A stretch of 64,000 nucleotides of DNA from Hydrogenophilales bacterium CG_4_10_14_3_um_filter_63_21 (GCA_002784045.1 PFJX01000137.1:1-64000), one strand, 5' to 3'; counted from the stretch's first letter, positions 10,693 through 21,385 are shown. Notes: a model not told the origin generated them from the sequence alone. Program-made: numbers and translations.

Positions 10693-12522
10693 ATGAACCG
10701 CTACCCCTTCTGGAAATACCTCGTCATCGGCGCCGCTCTGCTGATTTCGTTTCTCTACACCCTGCCTAATTTCTTTGGTGAGGTGCCGGCGGTACAGGTG
10801 ATGCCAGTGCGCACCACCGAGAAAGTGGATACCGCGTTGCTGCAACGGGTGGAAGCCGCGCTGAAGGCGGCCGGTATCGCCAGTACCGGGGTGGCGCTCG
10901 ACGCGCGCGGGGTGAAAGCGCGTTTCGCCAGCACCGATACCCAGATCAAGGCCAAAGACACGCTCCAGCAGGCTCTCGGGCCGGGCTACACGGTTGCGCT
11001 CAACCTGCTGCCCGCCTCGCCGGCCTGGCTTTCCTCGATCGGTGCGCTGCCGATGAATCTGGGCCTGGATTTGCGCGGTGGCGTGCACTTCCTGTTGCAG
11101 GTGGATATGCCCAAGGCGCTGGAAAAAGCGGCCGAGCGCTATCAGGGCGACATCCGCACCCTGTTGCGCGAAAACAAGGTGCGTTACACCGGCATCGGCC
11201 GTGAGGGCGATCGCGTCGCCATCAAGTTCCGCGATGGTGTGCAGCGTGATGCCGCGCGCAAGGCGATCGAAACGGCGTATCAGGAACTGCAACTGGAGGA
11301 CAGCCCGAGTGGCGAGGAATTTGTCCTCACCGGCAGCCTGAAAAAACAGGCGCAGGTGAAGACCCAGGAATACGCCCTGCAACAAAACCTCACCACCTTG
11401 CGCAACCGGGTCAACGAATTGGGCGTGGCCGAGCCGGTGATCCAGCAACAGGGCATCGACCGCGTGGTGGTGCAACTGCCAGGGGTGCAGGACACCGCCA
11501 AGGCCAAGGAAATCCTCGGCCGCACCGCGACCCTGGAAATCCGCATGGTGGACGAGGAGCGAATGCAGGATGCCACCGCCGTTCAGGCCGCCGCCGCCGG
11601 CCAGGCGCCGTTTGGCACGGAGTTGTTTTACGAGCGCGACGGCCGCCCGGTGCTGGTGAAGAAGAATGTGGTGCTGACCGGCGACTACATCACCGATGCG
11701 CAACCCGGCTTCGACAACCAGACCAACCAGGCCGCCGTACACGTCAACCTGGACGGGCGCGGTGCCCGCATCTTCAAGAACGTCACGCGCGAAAACGTGG
11801 GCAAGCGCATGGCTATCCTGCTGATCGAGAAGGGCAAGACCGAAGTGGTCACCGCCCCGGTGATTCGTGAGGAGATCGGTGGCGGCCGCGTCCAGATCAC
11901 CGGCATGGATTCACCGCAGGAGGCTTCCGATGTGGCCTTGCTGCTGCGCGCCGGGGCCCTGGCGGCGCCGATGGAAATTGTCGAGGAACGCACCGTCGGC
12001 CCGTCGCTGGGTGCCGACAACATTCAGCGCGGGGTGAATTCCACCCTGATCGGCTTTGCGATCGTCGCCGTGTTCATGGCGGTGTACTACCAATTGTTCG
12101 GCATCATTTCTGTGCTGGCCCTGGCCACCAACCTGTTCCTGCTGGTGGCGCTGTTGTCGATGATGCAGGCCACGCTGACCCTGCCAGGCATCGCCGGTAT
12201 CGCCCTGACCTTGGGCATGGCCATCGACGCCAACGTGATCATCGCCGAGCGCATCCGCGAGGAACTGCGCCTGGGCAATTCACCGCAGGCCGCGATGGCC
12301 GCGGGTTATGAACGCGCCTGGGACACCATCCTGGACTCCAACGTCACCACCCTGATCGCCGGTGTCGCCCTGTTCTGGCTCGGCTCCGGCCCGGTGCGCG
12401 GCTTCGCGGTGACTCTGTGCCTGGGTATCCTGACCTCGATGTTCAGCGCGGTGATGGTCTCCCGCGCGATGGTGAACCTGAGCTACGGCCGGGTTAAGCG
12501 TCTGACCAAAGTTTCGATTTAG
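10693..12522 (+). CDS. secD: Protein translocase subunit SecD
   Basis: NLGLDLRGGVHFLLQVDM, C-terminal SecD/F transmembrane domain AIDANVIIAERIREE. Confidence 0.97.
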   Translation: MNRYPFWKYLVIGAALLISFLYTLPNFFGEVPAVQVMPVRTTEKVDTALLQRVEAALKAAGIASTGVALDARGVKARFASTDTQIKAKDTLQQALGPGYTVALNLLPASPAWLSSIGALPMNLGLDLRGGVHFLLQVDMPKALEKAAERYQGDIRTLLRENKVRYTGIGREGDRVAIKFRDGVQRDAARKAIETAYQELQLEDSPSGEEFVLTGSLKKQAQVKTQEYALQQNLTTLRNRVNELGVAEPVIQQQGIDRVVVQLPGVQDTAKAKEILGRTATLEIRMVDEERMQDATAVQAAAAGQAPFGTELFYERDGRPVLVKKNVVLTGDYITDAQPGFDNQTNQAAVHVNLDGRGARIFKNVTRENVGKRMAILLIEKGKTEVVTAPVIREEIGGGRVQITGMDSPQEASDVALLLRAGALAAPMEIVEERTVGPSLGADNIQRGVNSTLIGFAIVAVFMAVYYQLFGIISVLALATNLFLLVALLSMMQATLTLPGIAGIALTLGMAIDANVIIAERIREELRLGNSPQAAMAAGYERAWDTILDSNVTTLIAGVALFWLGSGPVRGFAVTLCLGILTSMFSAVMVSRAMVNLSYGRVKRLTKVSI

Positions 12523-12736
12523 TGGCTCGTTAATGAATAACGCGAATGTTCTTGCCGTACTGACGGGCACGCTGCGGCGTTGCATCCGCAAGGGGCACGC
12601 CGGATTCGTACGCGCTGAAGCCGCTACGACTCCGCTGCCGGTCGTTTGCAGGGAATGGCCATGCGGCACGAACGGCGCCTTACGGCGCATCCCGCCAGCG
12701 CACCCATAATCATCCAAGTTATCCATTAACGAGCCC
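12522..12736. mobile_element. MITE-like element between secD and secF
   Basis: 18-bp terminal inverted repeats with one mismatch (GGCTCGTTAATGAATAAC at 12524; GTTATCCATTAACGAGCC ending 12735), flanked by TA/TA. Confidence 0.7.
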
Positions 12737-12750
12737 TAAGGCGTAGCGAC

Positions 12751-13686
12751 ATGATTGAACTGTTCCATCCGAAACGCGACATCCCCTTCATGCGCTTTGC
12801 GCGCAGCACGATTTACGTGTCGATTTTCTTCATCGTCGCCTCCATCGTCCTGCTCGCCACCAAGGGGCTCAACCTGGGCGTGGACTTCACCGGCGGCACG
12901 GTGATGGAAGTCAGTTACCCGCATCCGGCTGACGTCGCGGGCATCCGTGCCACCCTTGGCAAGGCCGGTTACCCCGAGGTGTCCGTGCAGAACTTCGGTA
13001 CCTCGCGCGATGTGCTGGTGCGCCTGCCGGTGAAGGCCGGCGTGACTTCTGCGCAGTTGTCGGAAAAGGTTCTACTGGTGCTGAAACAGGCTGACGCCAG
13101 CGTGTTGTTGAAGCGCGTCGAGTTTGTTGGCCCGCAGGTCGGCAACGAGCTGTTCGCGGACGGCGCGCTGGCGCTGCTGGTGGTCTCCATCGGCATTGCC
13201 CTCTACCTGGCGTTGCGCTTCGAGTGGCGCTTCGCGGTGGGCGCCATTTTCGCCACCGCGCACGACATCTTCATCGTCCTCGGCGCGTTCTCGCTGTTCC
13301 AGTGGGAGTTCTCACTGACCGTGCTGGCGGCGGTGCTGGCGATCATGGGTTACTCGGTGAACGACACCGTGGTGGTGTTCGATCGAATTCGCGAGAACTT
13401 CAAGAAGACGCGTTCCGACAACGTCGCGGCGATCATGGACAACGCCAAGACCGCCACCCTGTCGCGGACCATCATCACCAGCGGCACCACCCAACTGATG
13501 GTGCTGTCCATGCTGTTCCTGGGTGGTGAAGTGCTCTACGGCTTCGCCCTGGCGCTGACCATCGGCATCGTCGTCGGCACCTACTCCTCGGTGCTGGTCG
13601 CCAGCCCCATCGTGATGTGGTTGGGGGTGTCGCGTGAGGATTTCATCAAGAAGGCGGTGAAGCCCGAATCCGGGGCGATGGTCTGA
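12751..13686 (+). CDS. secF: Protein translocase subunit SecF
   Basis: GVDFTGGTVMEV...GYSVNDTVVVFDRIRENF. Confidence 0.97.
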   Translation: MIELFHPKRDIPFMRFARSTIYVSIFFIVASIVLLATKGLNLGVDFTGGTVMEVSYPHPADVAGIRATLGKAGYPEVSVQNFGTSRDVLVRLPVKAGVTSAQLSEKVLLVLKQADASVLLKRVEFVGPQVGNELFADGALALLVVSIGIALYLALRFEWRFAVGAIFATAHDIFIVLGAFSLFQWEFSLTVLAAVLAIMGYSVNDTVVVFDRIRENFKKTRSDNVAAIMDNAKTATLSRTIITSGTTQLMVLSMLFLGGEVLYGFALALTIGIVVGTYSSVLVASPIVMWLGVSREDFIKKAVKPESGAMV

Positions 13687-13689
13687 AAT

Positions 13690-13720
13690 GTAGCGCCGGC
13701 ATCCCTGCCGGCGTTTTTGT
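13690..13720 (+). terminator. REP-derived hairpin with T-tail, probable secF terminator
   Basis: CGCCGGCATCCCTGCCGGCGTTTTTGT; half of a GTAGCGCCGGC repeat followed by a U-tract. Confidence 0.6.
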
Positions 13721-13729
13721 CTGGGGTAC

Positions 13730-14614
13730 GTGATGCGCTATTTCCTGCTTGCCCTGCTTGTCGCCCTGGCGCTCCCCGCCCTGGCTACCAGTGTCACCGT
13801 GGAAAAAACCATTCCTGGTTTTTCCTCGCCCGAGAGCGTCGTCGTCAGTGGCGACGACGTGTTCGTCTCCAACCTGGGCGTGAAGCTAGAACCGATGGAG
13901 AAGGACGGCGACGGCTTCATCTCGAAACTCGACCGCCAGGGCAACATCAAGGTGCTGAAGTGGGTCGATCAACTCAATGCGCCCAAGGGCCTCATCGCCG
14001 TGAACGGGGTGCTTTATGTCGCGGACATTGACCGCGTACTTGGCTACCGCCAACGCGATGGCAAGCCGGTGTTCGAACTCGACCTGGCCGCCAGTGGCAG
14101 CAAGTTTCTCAACGCCTTCGCCCGCTACGACAACCGCCGCCTGCTGCTGTCCGCTACCGATCTTTCCAAGGTTTTCGTGATCGACCTGTTAAGCCGGAGT
14201 TACCGCGAACTCAAGTTCGATAGCCCGCCCAGGGGCCCCAATGGCCTGAAGAAACTCGGCCCCCGCCTGATGGTGGTGGAGTGGGGCAGCGACAACCAGG
14301 CCAACGGCAAGGTGAAGGCCTATCTGCTGGACGGCTACACGGCGAAGCTGGAAAAAACCTGGGAGCCCAGCCCCGCTGGCTACTTCGATGGTGTGGTGAG
14401 CCTCGGCGCCAACCGCTGGCTGATTTCCAACTGGGTGAAGTTCGAGCCAGGCGGCCTTTTGCAAGTGCTGGATACCCGCGACGGCAAGGTCAGCGTCGCC
14501 AACGAAAAGATTCCGCTTGCCGGCCCGGCCGACCTCTTTCTCGATGACCAGAACAAGCTCTGGGTGCCGGGCATGCTGGAAGGCAAGGTTTACCGGATGA
14601 ACCTGCGACACTAG
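13730..14614 (+). CDS. Exported beta-propeller-like (SMP-30/NHL-like) protein
   Basis: Signal peptide MMRYFLLALLVALALPALA; repeated blades such as PESVVVSGDDVFVSNLG, APKGLIAVNGVLYVADIDRVLGY. Confidence 0.6.
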   Translation: MMRYFLLALLVALALPALATSVTVEKTIPGFSSPESVVVSGDDVFVSNLGVKLEPMEKDGDGFISKLDRQGNIKVLKWVDQLNAPKGLIAVNGVLYVADIDRVLGYRQRDGKPVFELDLAASGSKFLNAFARYDNRRLLLSATDLSKVFVIDLLSRSYRELKFDSPPRGPNGLKKLGPRLMVVEWGSDNQANGKVKAYLLDGYTAKLEKTWEPSPAGYFDGVVSLGANRWLISNWVKFEPGGLLQVLDTRDGKVSVANEKIPLAGPADLFLDDQNKLWVPGMLEGKVYRMNLRH

Positions 14615-14670
14615 TGCAGTGGCCGCCCCCTTTATGAAACAACGCCGTATAGCCGTAGGCTGGGCTCCCA

Positions 14671-14770
14671 TGTAGCGCCGGCTTTATGCCACGCGGGGAC
14701 GCTATCCTTTAGAGCCAGCCGGCATCTTTCTGATCAGGCCCACGAAGCCGGCTGGAAGCCGGCGCTACAG
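14671..14770. repeat. Composite REP/BIME-like repeat
   Basis: tgtagcgccggc...cggcatctttctgatcaggcccacgaagccggctggaagccggcgctaca; core shared with 36776-36860. Confidence 0.8.
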
Positions 14771-14824
14771 CAGAGGCGCGAGCTTGTTTGTTAATCCACG
14801 GGAACCCGCATTCTTTTAACCGAC

Positions 14825-15466
14825 ATGGATCTTCTCGGCCAATTCATCGACCTCATCCTGCACCTGGACAAGCATCTTGTCCTCCTGGTGCAAAGCTATG
14901 GCGTCTGGGTCTACGCCATCCTGTTCGCCATCGTGTTCATGGAGACGGGCTTGGTGGTGACGCCCTTCCTGCCGGGCGATTCCCTGCTCTTTGTGGCGGG
15001 GGCCGTGGCGGCGGCGGGGGGCATGGATCCGGTGATCGTGGCCACCACCCTGATTGCGGCGGCGTTGTGCGGTGACAACGTGAATTACTGGATTGGCCGC
15101 TTTCTCGGGCCAAAGGTGTTTCAGTTCGAGGGCAGTCGCTGGCTGAAAAAAGAAAACCTGAATCGCACCCATGCCTTCATGGAAAAGCATGGTCCCAAGG
15201 CCATCATCATCGCCCGCTTCGTCCCCGTGGTCCGCACTTTCGTCCCCTTCGTGTGCGGCATCGGCCATCTGGCCTATCCGCGCTTTCTGGGTTTTTCCGT
15301 GCTCGGCGCGCTGCTCTGGGTGGGGCTGCTGGTCACGGCCGGCTACTTCTTCGGCAATCTGCCGGTGGTGAAGAACAACCTCACGGCGGTCATTCTGCTG
15401 ATCGTTTTCATCTCGATCCTGCCGGGGATCGTCGAGTACCTCAGGCACAAGCGCGCGGCGCCCTGA
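14825..15466 (+). CDS. DedA family membrane protein
   Basis: FMETGLVVTPFLPGDSLLFVAGA...GDNVNYWIGRFLG...ARFVPVVRTFVPFVCGIG. Confidence 0.93.
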   Translation: MDLLGQFIDLILHLDKHLVLLVQSYGVWVYAILFAIVFMETGLVVTPFLPGDSLLFVAGAVAAAGGMDPVIVATTLIAAALCGDNVNYWIGRFLGPKVFQFEGSRWLKKENLNRTHAFMEKHGPKAIIIARFVPVVRTFVPFVCGIGHLAYPRFLGFSVLGALLWVGLLVTAGYFFGNLPVVKNNLTAVILLIVFISILPGIVEYLRHKRAAP

Positions 15467-15507
15467 AAGCGCGCGGCGCCAGCGCTACATGGACCGTGCC
15501 TGCCGCG

Positions 15508-16164
15508 TTATTTCAGCGTGGACAGGTAGGCGGAGACGGCCGCGATGTCCTCGGGAGTGAGCCTGCGCGCGACCGGGGTCATCATCGGGTCGCGGCGCGT
15601 GCCATTGCTGGCGCGGTAGTTGGCGAGCGCGTGAGTGAGGTAGGAGACGCGCTGGCCGGCCAGGCGGGCAATGCGCTTGTTGCCATAGGCCTTGCCACCG
15701 TGGCAACCGACGCAGGTGGCCAGGTAGCGCTTCCTGCCTTTTTCTATCAGCGCCGCATTGGTGGCGGCGGGGGTGTTGGGGCGCATGGCGGCGTAATACA
15801 CGGACATGCTGACGCGGTCTTCATCCTTGATCGCCTTGATCAGGCCGGACATGAATTCGCTGTTGCGGTGGCCATCGCCGAATTTCTGGATCTGGGTGAG
15901 CAGATACACCGGGTTCTGGCCAGCCAGGTTGGGGATGCTTTCCAGCACGCTGTTGCCATCCTCGCCGTGACACCAAATACATAGATAAGAAGCCGCGCGC
16001 TTGCCGGCGGCGAGGGTTTCCGGATCAGCCGTCGCTTGCTGGATGCGGGCTTCATATTCAGTGGGGAGAAGCCTGGTGGCCGGCTTCGCCGGGGCGGCCA
16101 GCGCGGTGCTGGCCGCCAGGCTGAGGGCCAGAATAGCGAGGTGCTGCGGTGACATGATGTTCAT
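15508..16164 (-). CDS. Diheme cytochrome c (c4-like)
   Basis: Signal peptide and two heme motifs CIWCH and CVGCH. Confidence 0.9.
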   Translation of the reverse strand: MNIMSPQHLAILALSLAASTALAAPAKPATRLLPTEYEARIQQATADPETLAAGKRAASYLCIWCHGEDGNSVLESIPNLAGQNPVYLLTQIQKFGDGHRNSEFMSGLIKAIKDEDRVSMSVYYAAMRPNTPAATNAALIEKGRKRYLATCVGCHGGKAYGNKRIARLAGQRVSYLTHALANYRASNGTRRDPMMTPVARRLTPEDIAAVSAYLSTLK

Positions 16165-16194
16165 CCGTTTCTACATTTATCCGCGGCTGTTTCT

Positions 16195-19100
16195 TCAAGC
16201 CGCCACGGCCAGACCGGCCAGGCGGTTGATTTCCGCGAGCAATTCTTGTTCCTGATATGGCTTGCCCAGGTAGGCGTTGACACCCAGTTCCTGAGCATGG
16301 CCGCGATGCTTATCCGCCGTGCGCGAGGTGATCATGATAACCGGTAGATTGCGCGTCAGGCCGCTGGCGCGGACATGGCGCGCCACCTCGAAGCCGTCCA
16401 TGCGCGGCATCTCGATGTCCAGCAGCATGACGGCGGGTAGCTCGTCTTCCAGGGCTTCCAGGGCCTCCACGCCATCGCGCGCGGTGGCGACGCGAAAACC
16501 TTCGCGTTGCAGAAAGCGGGTGGTGATCTTGCGTACCGTGAGGGAGTCGTCGACCACCAGGATCAGCGGCGCCTGGACGACGGCTTCTTCCACCTCGGCT
16601 GGCTGCCTGGGGGCGCGTTCCGCCAACTGGAAAGGGTTGACGATCAGGGCGACGCGGCCGTCGCCAAGCACGGTGGCACCGCTGACCCCGACAATCCGCG
16701 CCAGTTGTGGGCCGATGTTTTTCACCACCGCTTCAAAGTTGCCTTCCAGGGCATCCACCCGGATGGCCAGGCGCTCCTCGCCGGCGCGCAGCAACAGAAT
16801 GGTGCGATAGCGGCCTTCGCTGGCTTGCGACGGTCGTCCCACCAGTTCAGCCAGAGTGCGCAGCGGATAGGTCGCATCGTCCAGCGTCAGATAGCCGGTT
16901 GCCTGCAAGGCGGCCATCTGTTCGGCGTTGACCTCGCGCACCAACGCGATCAGGTTGGCCGGCAGCGCCCAGGTGACGCCCCCCGCTCGCGCCAGGACCA
17001 CCTGGGACAGGGCCAGGGTGAGCGGCAGATGGAGGGTGAAGCGCGCCCCAGCGCCGGGGCTGGTTTCCAGGCGCACGCGGCCGCCGATACCGGCGATCTC
17101 GCTGCGTACCACGTCGAGGCCGACGCCGCGTCCGGCCAGTTCGGTCACTTCCAGGGCGGTGGAGAAGCCGGAGCGGAACAGCAGCGCCTCCAGTTCTTCG
17201 TCGCTGGCTTTGGCGTCCGCATCCAGCCAGCCGTTGGCCACGCCGCCCGCGCGCACGGCGGCGTGGTCGATGCCGGCGCCATCGTCAGAGAGGTTGAGCA
17301 CGATTTCATTGCCGACCTGGCGCGCGGTCAGGTGCACTTCACCGTATTCCGGTTTGCCGGCGGCGGCGCGCGCGCGGGGGTCTTCGATGCCGTGAGCGAT
17401 GGCATTGCGGACCAGGTGTTCCAATGGCGCGGCGATCTTGTCCAGCACCGTGCGGTCGATTTCGGTCTGGCCGCCGTCGATTTCCAGGTGTGCGCGGCGC
17501 CCGGTTTCCTTGGCCGCCTGGCGCGCGACTCGGTGCAGGCGCTCGGCCAGGTTATTCAGGGGCACCATGCGGATGTGCATGAGGGCCTGTTGCAGATTGC
17601 GCGTCATGCGCGATTGCTGCACCAAGGCGCTTTCCGCTTCGGTGAGGCCGGAGAACAGGTTTTCCTGCACCGTGGCGACGTCATTCACGCTTTCCGCCAG
17701 CAGGCGGGTCAGTTCCTGCAGGCGCGAGTAGCGGTCGAATTCCAACGGGTCAAACTGCGATTCGTCCATTTGCGAGAGGCGTGAACGCATCTGGGTTTCC
17801 GCCTGGATTTCCATTTCGCGCAGTTGCGAGCGCAGGCGTTCGACGTTGGCCGAGAGTTCCTGAGCGCTCTGCTTGTAGCCGGAGAGCACGTTTTCGATCC
17901 GGGCGCGGGCGATGGAAACTTCGCCGGCTTCGTTGAGCAGGGTATCGAGAACGTCGGATTTCTGGCGCAGGGTCTGGCGCAGGCGCAAATCGTCGTCCAT
18001 GCCCATGCCCGTGGCGGCGGCGGGGTTGGCCGCCGGAAGCGGGGGCACGGCCAGCGCCGGGGCGGGCGTCGGCGCGGCGCCGCCCTTGTAGCGCTCGACC
18101 TTGTCGGCGATCCGATCGTAGGCCGCTTCGAGGGCATCAAGCTGCGCCTCTCTGGCGGCGGCACGGCCCAATTCGATGATTTCGCTTTCCAGGGCATGCA
18201 CGTCTTCACCCAGAGTCATGGCCCCGGCCATGCGAGCGGAACCTTTCAGGGTGTGCAGGGCGCGTTTCAGCGCATCACGGGTCTGGCCATCATGAGGGGT
18301 GGCGCGCCAGGCGCGCAGGGCGCCACCGATTTGCGGCAGCAGGCTGGCCGCTTCTTCCAGGAAAATCGGCAGGAGCTGGCTGTCCAGGTCGTCGCGGGTG
18401 AGTGTTGCCGTGGCGTCGGCTGCATGGGGCGCCGCGGCGGCTGGCAACGCCACCTCACTGGCAGTCTCGCGGGCAACCAAACCAGCGAGTAGTTCGTTGA
18501 CGATCGGCATGGCTTGCGGGAAACGACACGCCAGAATGCCTTCCACGCTGGCCGCGAGATGGCCGATGACGGTGTCCAGGGTGGCGCTGGCCGACGCCGC
18601 GAGTGGTTGGGTTTTGTCCGGCCATTCTCCCGCCCAGTGTTCCACCGCATGGGCGGCGTCGGCCAGCGGCATGAAGCCGGTGGTGCGGGCGATGCCGGCC
18701 AGGGTGTGGGCGGAACGGATGAAGGTTTCCCAGGTGCCGGGATCCGGGTGGTGGCCGAGATTGCCGAGGGCACTGCCCAGGTCGGCCAGGCGCTGGCTGG
18801 CTTCGGCGCTGAAAATGCGGAACAGCTCGGTGGGCAGGGTGTGCTCACCGAGGGTTATGGTGTCATCCGCGGCGGGCGCGTCGATCCGCGCTTGCTCGGT
18901 CGTTTCGACTGGGGGGGCGCCGGCCACCTGGGCAATGTCCGCCTGGGCGCCGGCGTCAGGTTTTGGGGGCGTCACCTCCGCCGCGCCACCGCGCAATCGC
19001 CGCGCGGTTTCCACCAAGCGCCCGGATTCGATACGTACCTGGCCCCGCTCTTCCAGTTCCATGGCCCAGACATGGAAGGCATCGACGGTATCCTCGATGA

Positions 19101-21366
19101 ATCGCAGCATTTCGCTATTGGGCGCGCGCTCATCACGTAGCCACAGATTGAGCGTCTGTTCCACTTCCCAGGCCAGTTCCGCGAGATCCGTGAGACCGAC
19201 CATGCGGCCGCTGCCTTTCAGCGTATGGAACCCGCGCCGGATCGTGGTGAAGGCGTCCTGGTCGTAAGCGCTGACGTGCAGCCGCGAGGTCTGGATGGCG
19301 ATGTTGCCGAGTACGTCCTGCGCTTCCTCGATGTAGGTGAACAGGATGTCGCGGTCGACGGCTTCGTCGGATTGCGCCACCAGGCGCAGCGATTCGGCAG
19401 TGGGGGCGGGCGCCGCCGCGGCGGGGGCGATGTTCTGGATGGCCTGGCGCACCTGTTCGGCACTGGTCGCGGTTTCCAGCACGTGCACGGCGGCGGCGGC
19501 CTGATCGCGCAGGGCGCTGTCGGCGACCAGATCGGCATTGCGCGCCAGTTGTGTCAGTTCGGCCTTGAGGGCGGCGCGGCCTGGTGTCTGGCCGCCTTGA
19601 TCGGCCCATTCGCGCACCGATTCCTTGAGTTGCTCGGTTTCGCCACGCAGTGCTGTTTCCACGGTGGCATCAACTGCACCGCTGGCCATGGGCCGGTCTA
19701 GCAGGGCCTTCAGCGCCTTGCTGTCGTCGCGGCCGTAGCGCAGGGCTTCGACATAGAGACCAAGATAAGACAGCGCTTCCGCCACCCAGTCGAGGTCTTC
19801 CGGGGCGATCCGTGCATCATTTTCGGCGAAGTAGGCGACTCGACGGGTGGCCTCGTTGACCAGTTCGGCCGCCACCTCCAGTTGCAGGATGTTGAGGGCG
19901 CCGACGATCTGTTTCATCAGCGATGGCACCATCGGCAGATTGCCGCGCTGCGTCGAATCGCGGAAGAACTGGTCGAGGATGTCTTCGGCCTGGTTGAGGT
20001 TGGCCTGGATTTCCTGGGTGACCTGGGCCAGGACCAGTTTTTCCTGAGCGGCGTGCGAGAACTGGTCGAGCAGATCCACTTGCGGAATACGCGAGGTGTC
20101 GAACATCGTGTCGATGGCGGCTTGCAGGCGCATCGCCTGGGTGTCGCTCTGGCGCTCGAACTCGGGGCCGAGATGCGCGAAGTGGTCGATGGCGTTTTGC
20201 GCGAGCAGCAGGGCAGTCGCCATTTCCAGTTGCAGGGCTTCGTTCTCGCTGGCGTCGGCGGCGCCGGGCAGGCGCTTGGCCACGGCCTGGATGATGCGGG
20301 CGAGGGATTGCAGGGCGCCGTTGGGCAGGCGTGTGCTGCTCTCGAACAGGGCCAGGGCGGCGTTCTGGAAGGGTCCCAGGCTTTCCGCGCGGCCCGCGCA
20401 GTAGCGCATCCAATGGTCCTTGGCGCTCGCCAGGCTGTCCTGCAGATTGTTCAGATGGGGCAAATGCGCCGCTGCCAGGTCGCTGCCGGCCTGGGGTGGC
20501 AGATAACGTTCCAGTTGGAACAGGTTGCGTACTTCCGCGCTACGGCCACTGGGGCTGCCGTCCTGAGCGACGTAGAAGAGCACGTCGCGGAACAGGCGCT
20601 CGGCGAGCTGGCGCGAGCCTTCCATCAGGCGGCGCATTTGCAGGTCAATGCGGCCGCACAGGCGCTTGAGCCAGAAATCGCTGGGGGCGCCATTGCGGCG
20701 CAGCAGTTCCATGAGGCTGGTGGCGGTCCACCAGAAGGTATATTGGGCCGGTCCGGGGGCAAGCTGTTCGACCGCGCGCACGGCCTGGTCCATCTGCATC
20801 AGTCCGGCAGTCGCTTCGTGGTTCTGCAGGAATTGCAGCAGGCCTTTCTGATACAGGGCACGCGCTTTGCGGATGGCGTGGGCGCGGGTGGCGTCGTCCA
20901 GCGGCAATTCCGGCTCGGCGCGGATGGCGCGCGCCTGGGTGTCCGGGTAGAACAACTCGCTCGGAGCGGGGGGCTCGCCACCCCGTCGCAGAATGACCTC
21001 CTGGTAGAGCGGAGCGAGCTTCATTTCGATGTTCGGGGCGCCGCCCATGAGACCGTCTAGGTAGGACTGGATGGCGTCGACCGCGCGCAGGATGGTTTCC
21101 AGAGCCTTGGCGTCGCGTAGATCGACCTTGTCGGCCATGTCCGAGAGCAGGCGTTCGGTTTCCGCGGTAAGCAGGGAGAGGCCGCGCAGATCCACGATCT
21201 GCAGGGCGCCATAGACCTGGTGCAAATGCGCGGCGGCGCTTTTCAATGGGGTGGTGTCGCTGCCGTTCCATTCCGCCAGGGCTTTTTTCGCGGCCTGCAA
21301 CGCCTGGTCCAGTTCCGCCTTGACCCAGGTGAGCGACCCCAGGTCGAACTCCGTCTCGTCGCTCAT
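16195..21366 (-). CDS. chpA: Multi-Hpt CheA-like histidine kinase with C-terminal receiver (ChpA/PilL)
   Basis: 1723 aa; repeated Hpt motifs (HTLKGSGRMVG, HTLAGIARTTG, HTLKGSARMAG), CheA kinase domain (HLVRNAIAHGIE), CheW-like domain, receiver (LVVDDSLTVRKITTRFL). Confidence 0.93.
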   Translation of the reverse strand: MSDETEFDLGSLTWVKAELDQALQAAKKALAEWNGSDTTPLKSAAAHLHQVYGALQIVDLRGLSLLTAETERLLSDMADKVDLRDAKALETILRAVDAIQSYLDGLMGGAPNIEMKLAPLYQEVILRRGGEPPAPSELFYPDTQARAIRAEPELPLDDATRAHAIRKARALYQKGLLQFLQNHEATAGLMQMDQAVRAVEQLAPGPAQYTFWWTATSLMELLRRNGAPSDFWLKRLCGRIDLQMRRLMEGSRQLAERLFRDVLFYVAQDGSPSGRSAEVRNLFQLERYLPPQAGSDLAAAHLPHLNNLQDSLASAKDHWMRYCAGRAESLGPFQNAALALFESSTRLPNGALQSLARIIQAVAKRLPGAADASENEALQLEMATALLLAQNAIDHFAHLGPEFERQSDTQAMRLQAAIDTMFDTSRIPQVDLLDQFSHAAQEKLVLAQVTQEIQANLNQAEDILDQFFRDSTQRGNLPMVPSLMKQIVGALNILQLEVAAELVNEATRRVAYFAENDARIAPEDLDWVAEALSYLGLYVEALRYGRDDSKALKALLDRPMASGAVDATVETALRGETEQLKESVREWADQGGQTPGRAALKAELTQLARNADLVADSALRDQAAAAVHVLETATSAEQVRQAIQNIAPAAAAPAPTAESLRLVAQSDEAVDRDILFTYIEEAQDVLGNIAIQTSRLHVSAYDQDAFTTIRRGFHTLKGSGRMVGLTDLAELAWEVEQTLNLWLRDERAPNSEMLRFIEDTVDAFHVWAMELEERGQVRIESGRLVETARRLRGGAAEVTPPKPDAGAQADIAQVAGAPPVETTEQARIDAPAADDTITLGEHTLPTELFRIFSAEASQRLADLGSALGNLGHHPDPGTWETFIRSAHTLAGIARTTGFMPLADAAHAVEHWAGEWPDKTQPLAASASATLDTVIGHLAASVEGILACRFPQAMPIVNELLAGLVARETASEVALPAAAAPHAADATATLTRDDLDSQLLPIFLEEAASLLPQIGGALRAWRATPHDGQTRDALKRALHTLKGSARMAGAMTLGEDVHALESEIIELGRAAAREAQLDALEAAYDRIADKVERYKGGAAPTPAPALAVPPLPAANPAAATGMGMDDDLRLRQTLRQKSDVLDTLLNEAGEVSIARARIENVLSGYKQSAQELSANVERLRSQLREMEIQAETQMRSRLSQMDESQFDPLEFDRYSRLQELTRLLAESVNDVATVQENLFSGLTEAESALVQQSRMTRNLQQALMHIRMVPLNNLAERLHRVARQAAKETGRRAHLEIDGGQTEIDRTVLDKIAAPLEHLVRNAIAHGIEDPRARAAAGKPEYGEVHLTARQVGNEIVLNLSDDGAGIDHAAVRAGGVANGWLDADAKASDEELEALLFRSGFSTALEVTELAGRGVGLDVVRSEIAGIGGRVRLETSPGAGARFTLHLPLTLALSQVVLARAGGVTWALPANLIALVREVNAEQMAALQATGYLTLDDATYPLRTLAELVGRPSQASEGRYRTILLLRAGEERLAIRVDALEGNFEAVVKNIGPQLARIVGVSGATVLGDGRVALIVNPFQLAERAPRQPAEVEEAVVQAPLILVVDDSLTVRKITTRFLQREGFRVATARDGVEALEALEDELPAVMLLDIEMPRMDGFEVARHVRASGLTRNLPVIMITSRTADKHRGHAQELGVNAYLGKPYQEQELLAEINRLAGLAVAA

Positions 21367-21385
21367 GCCTGTTCTCCTTGCGCGG

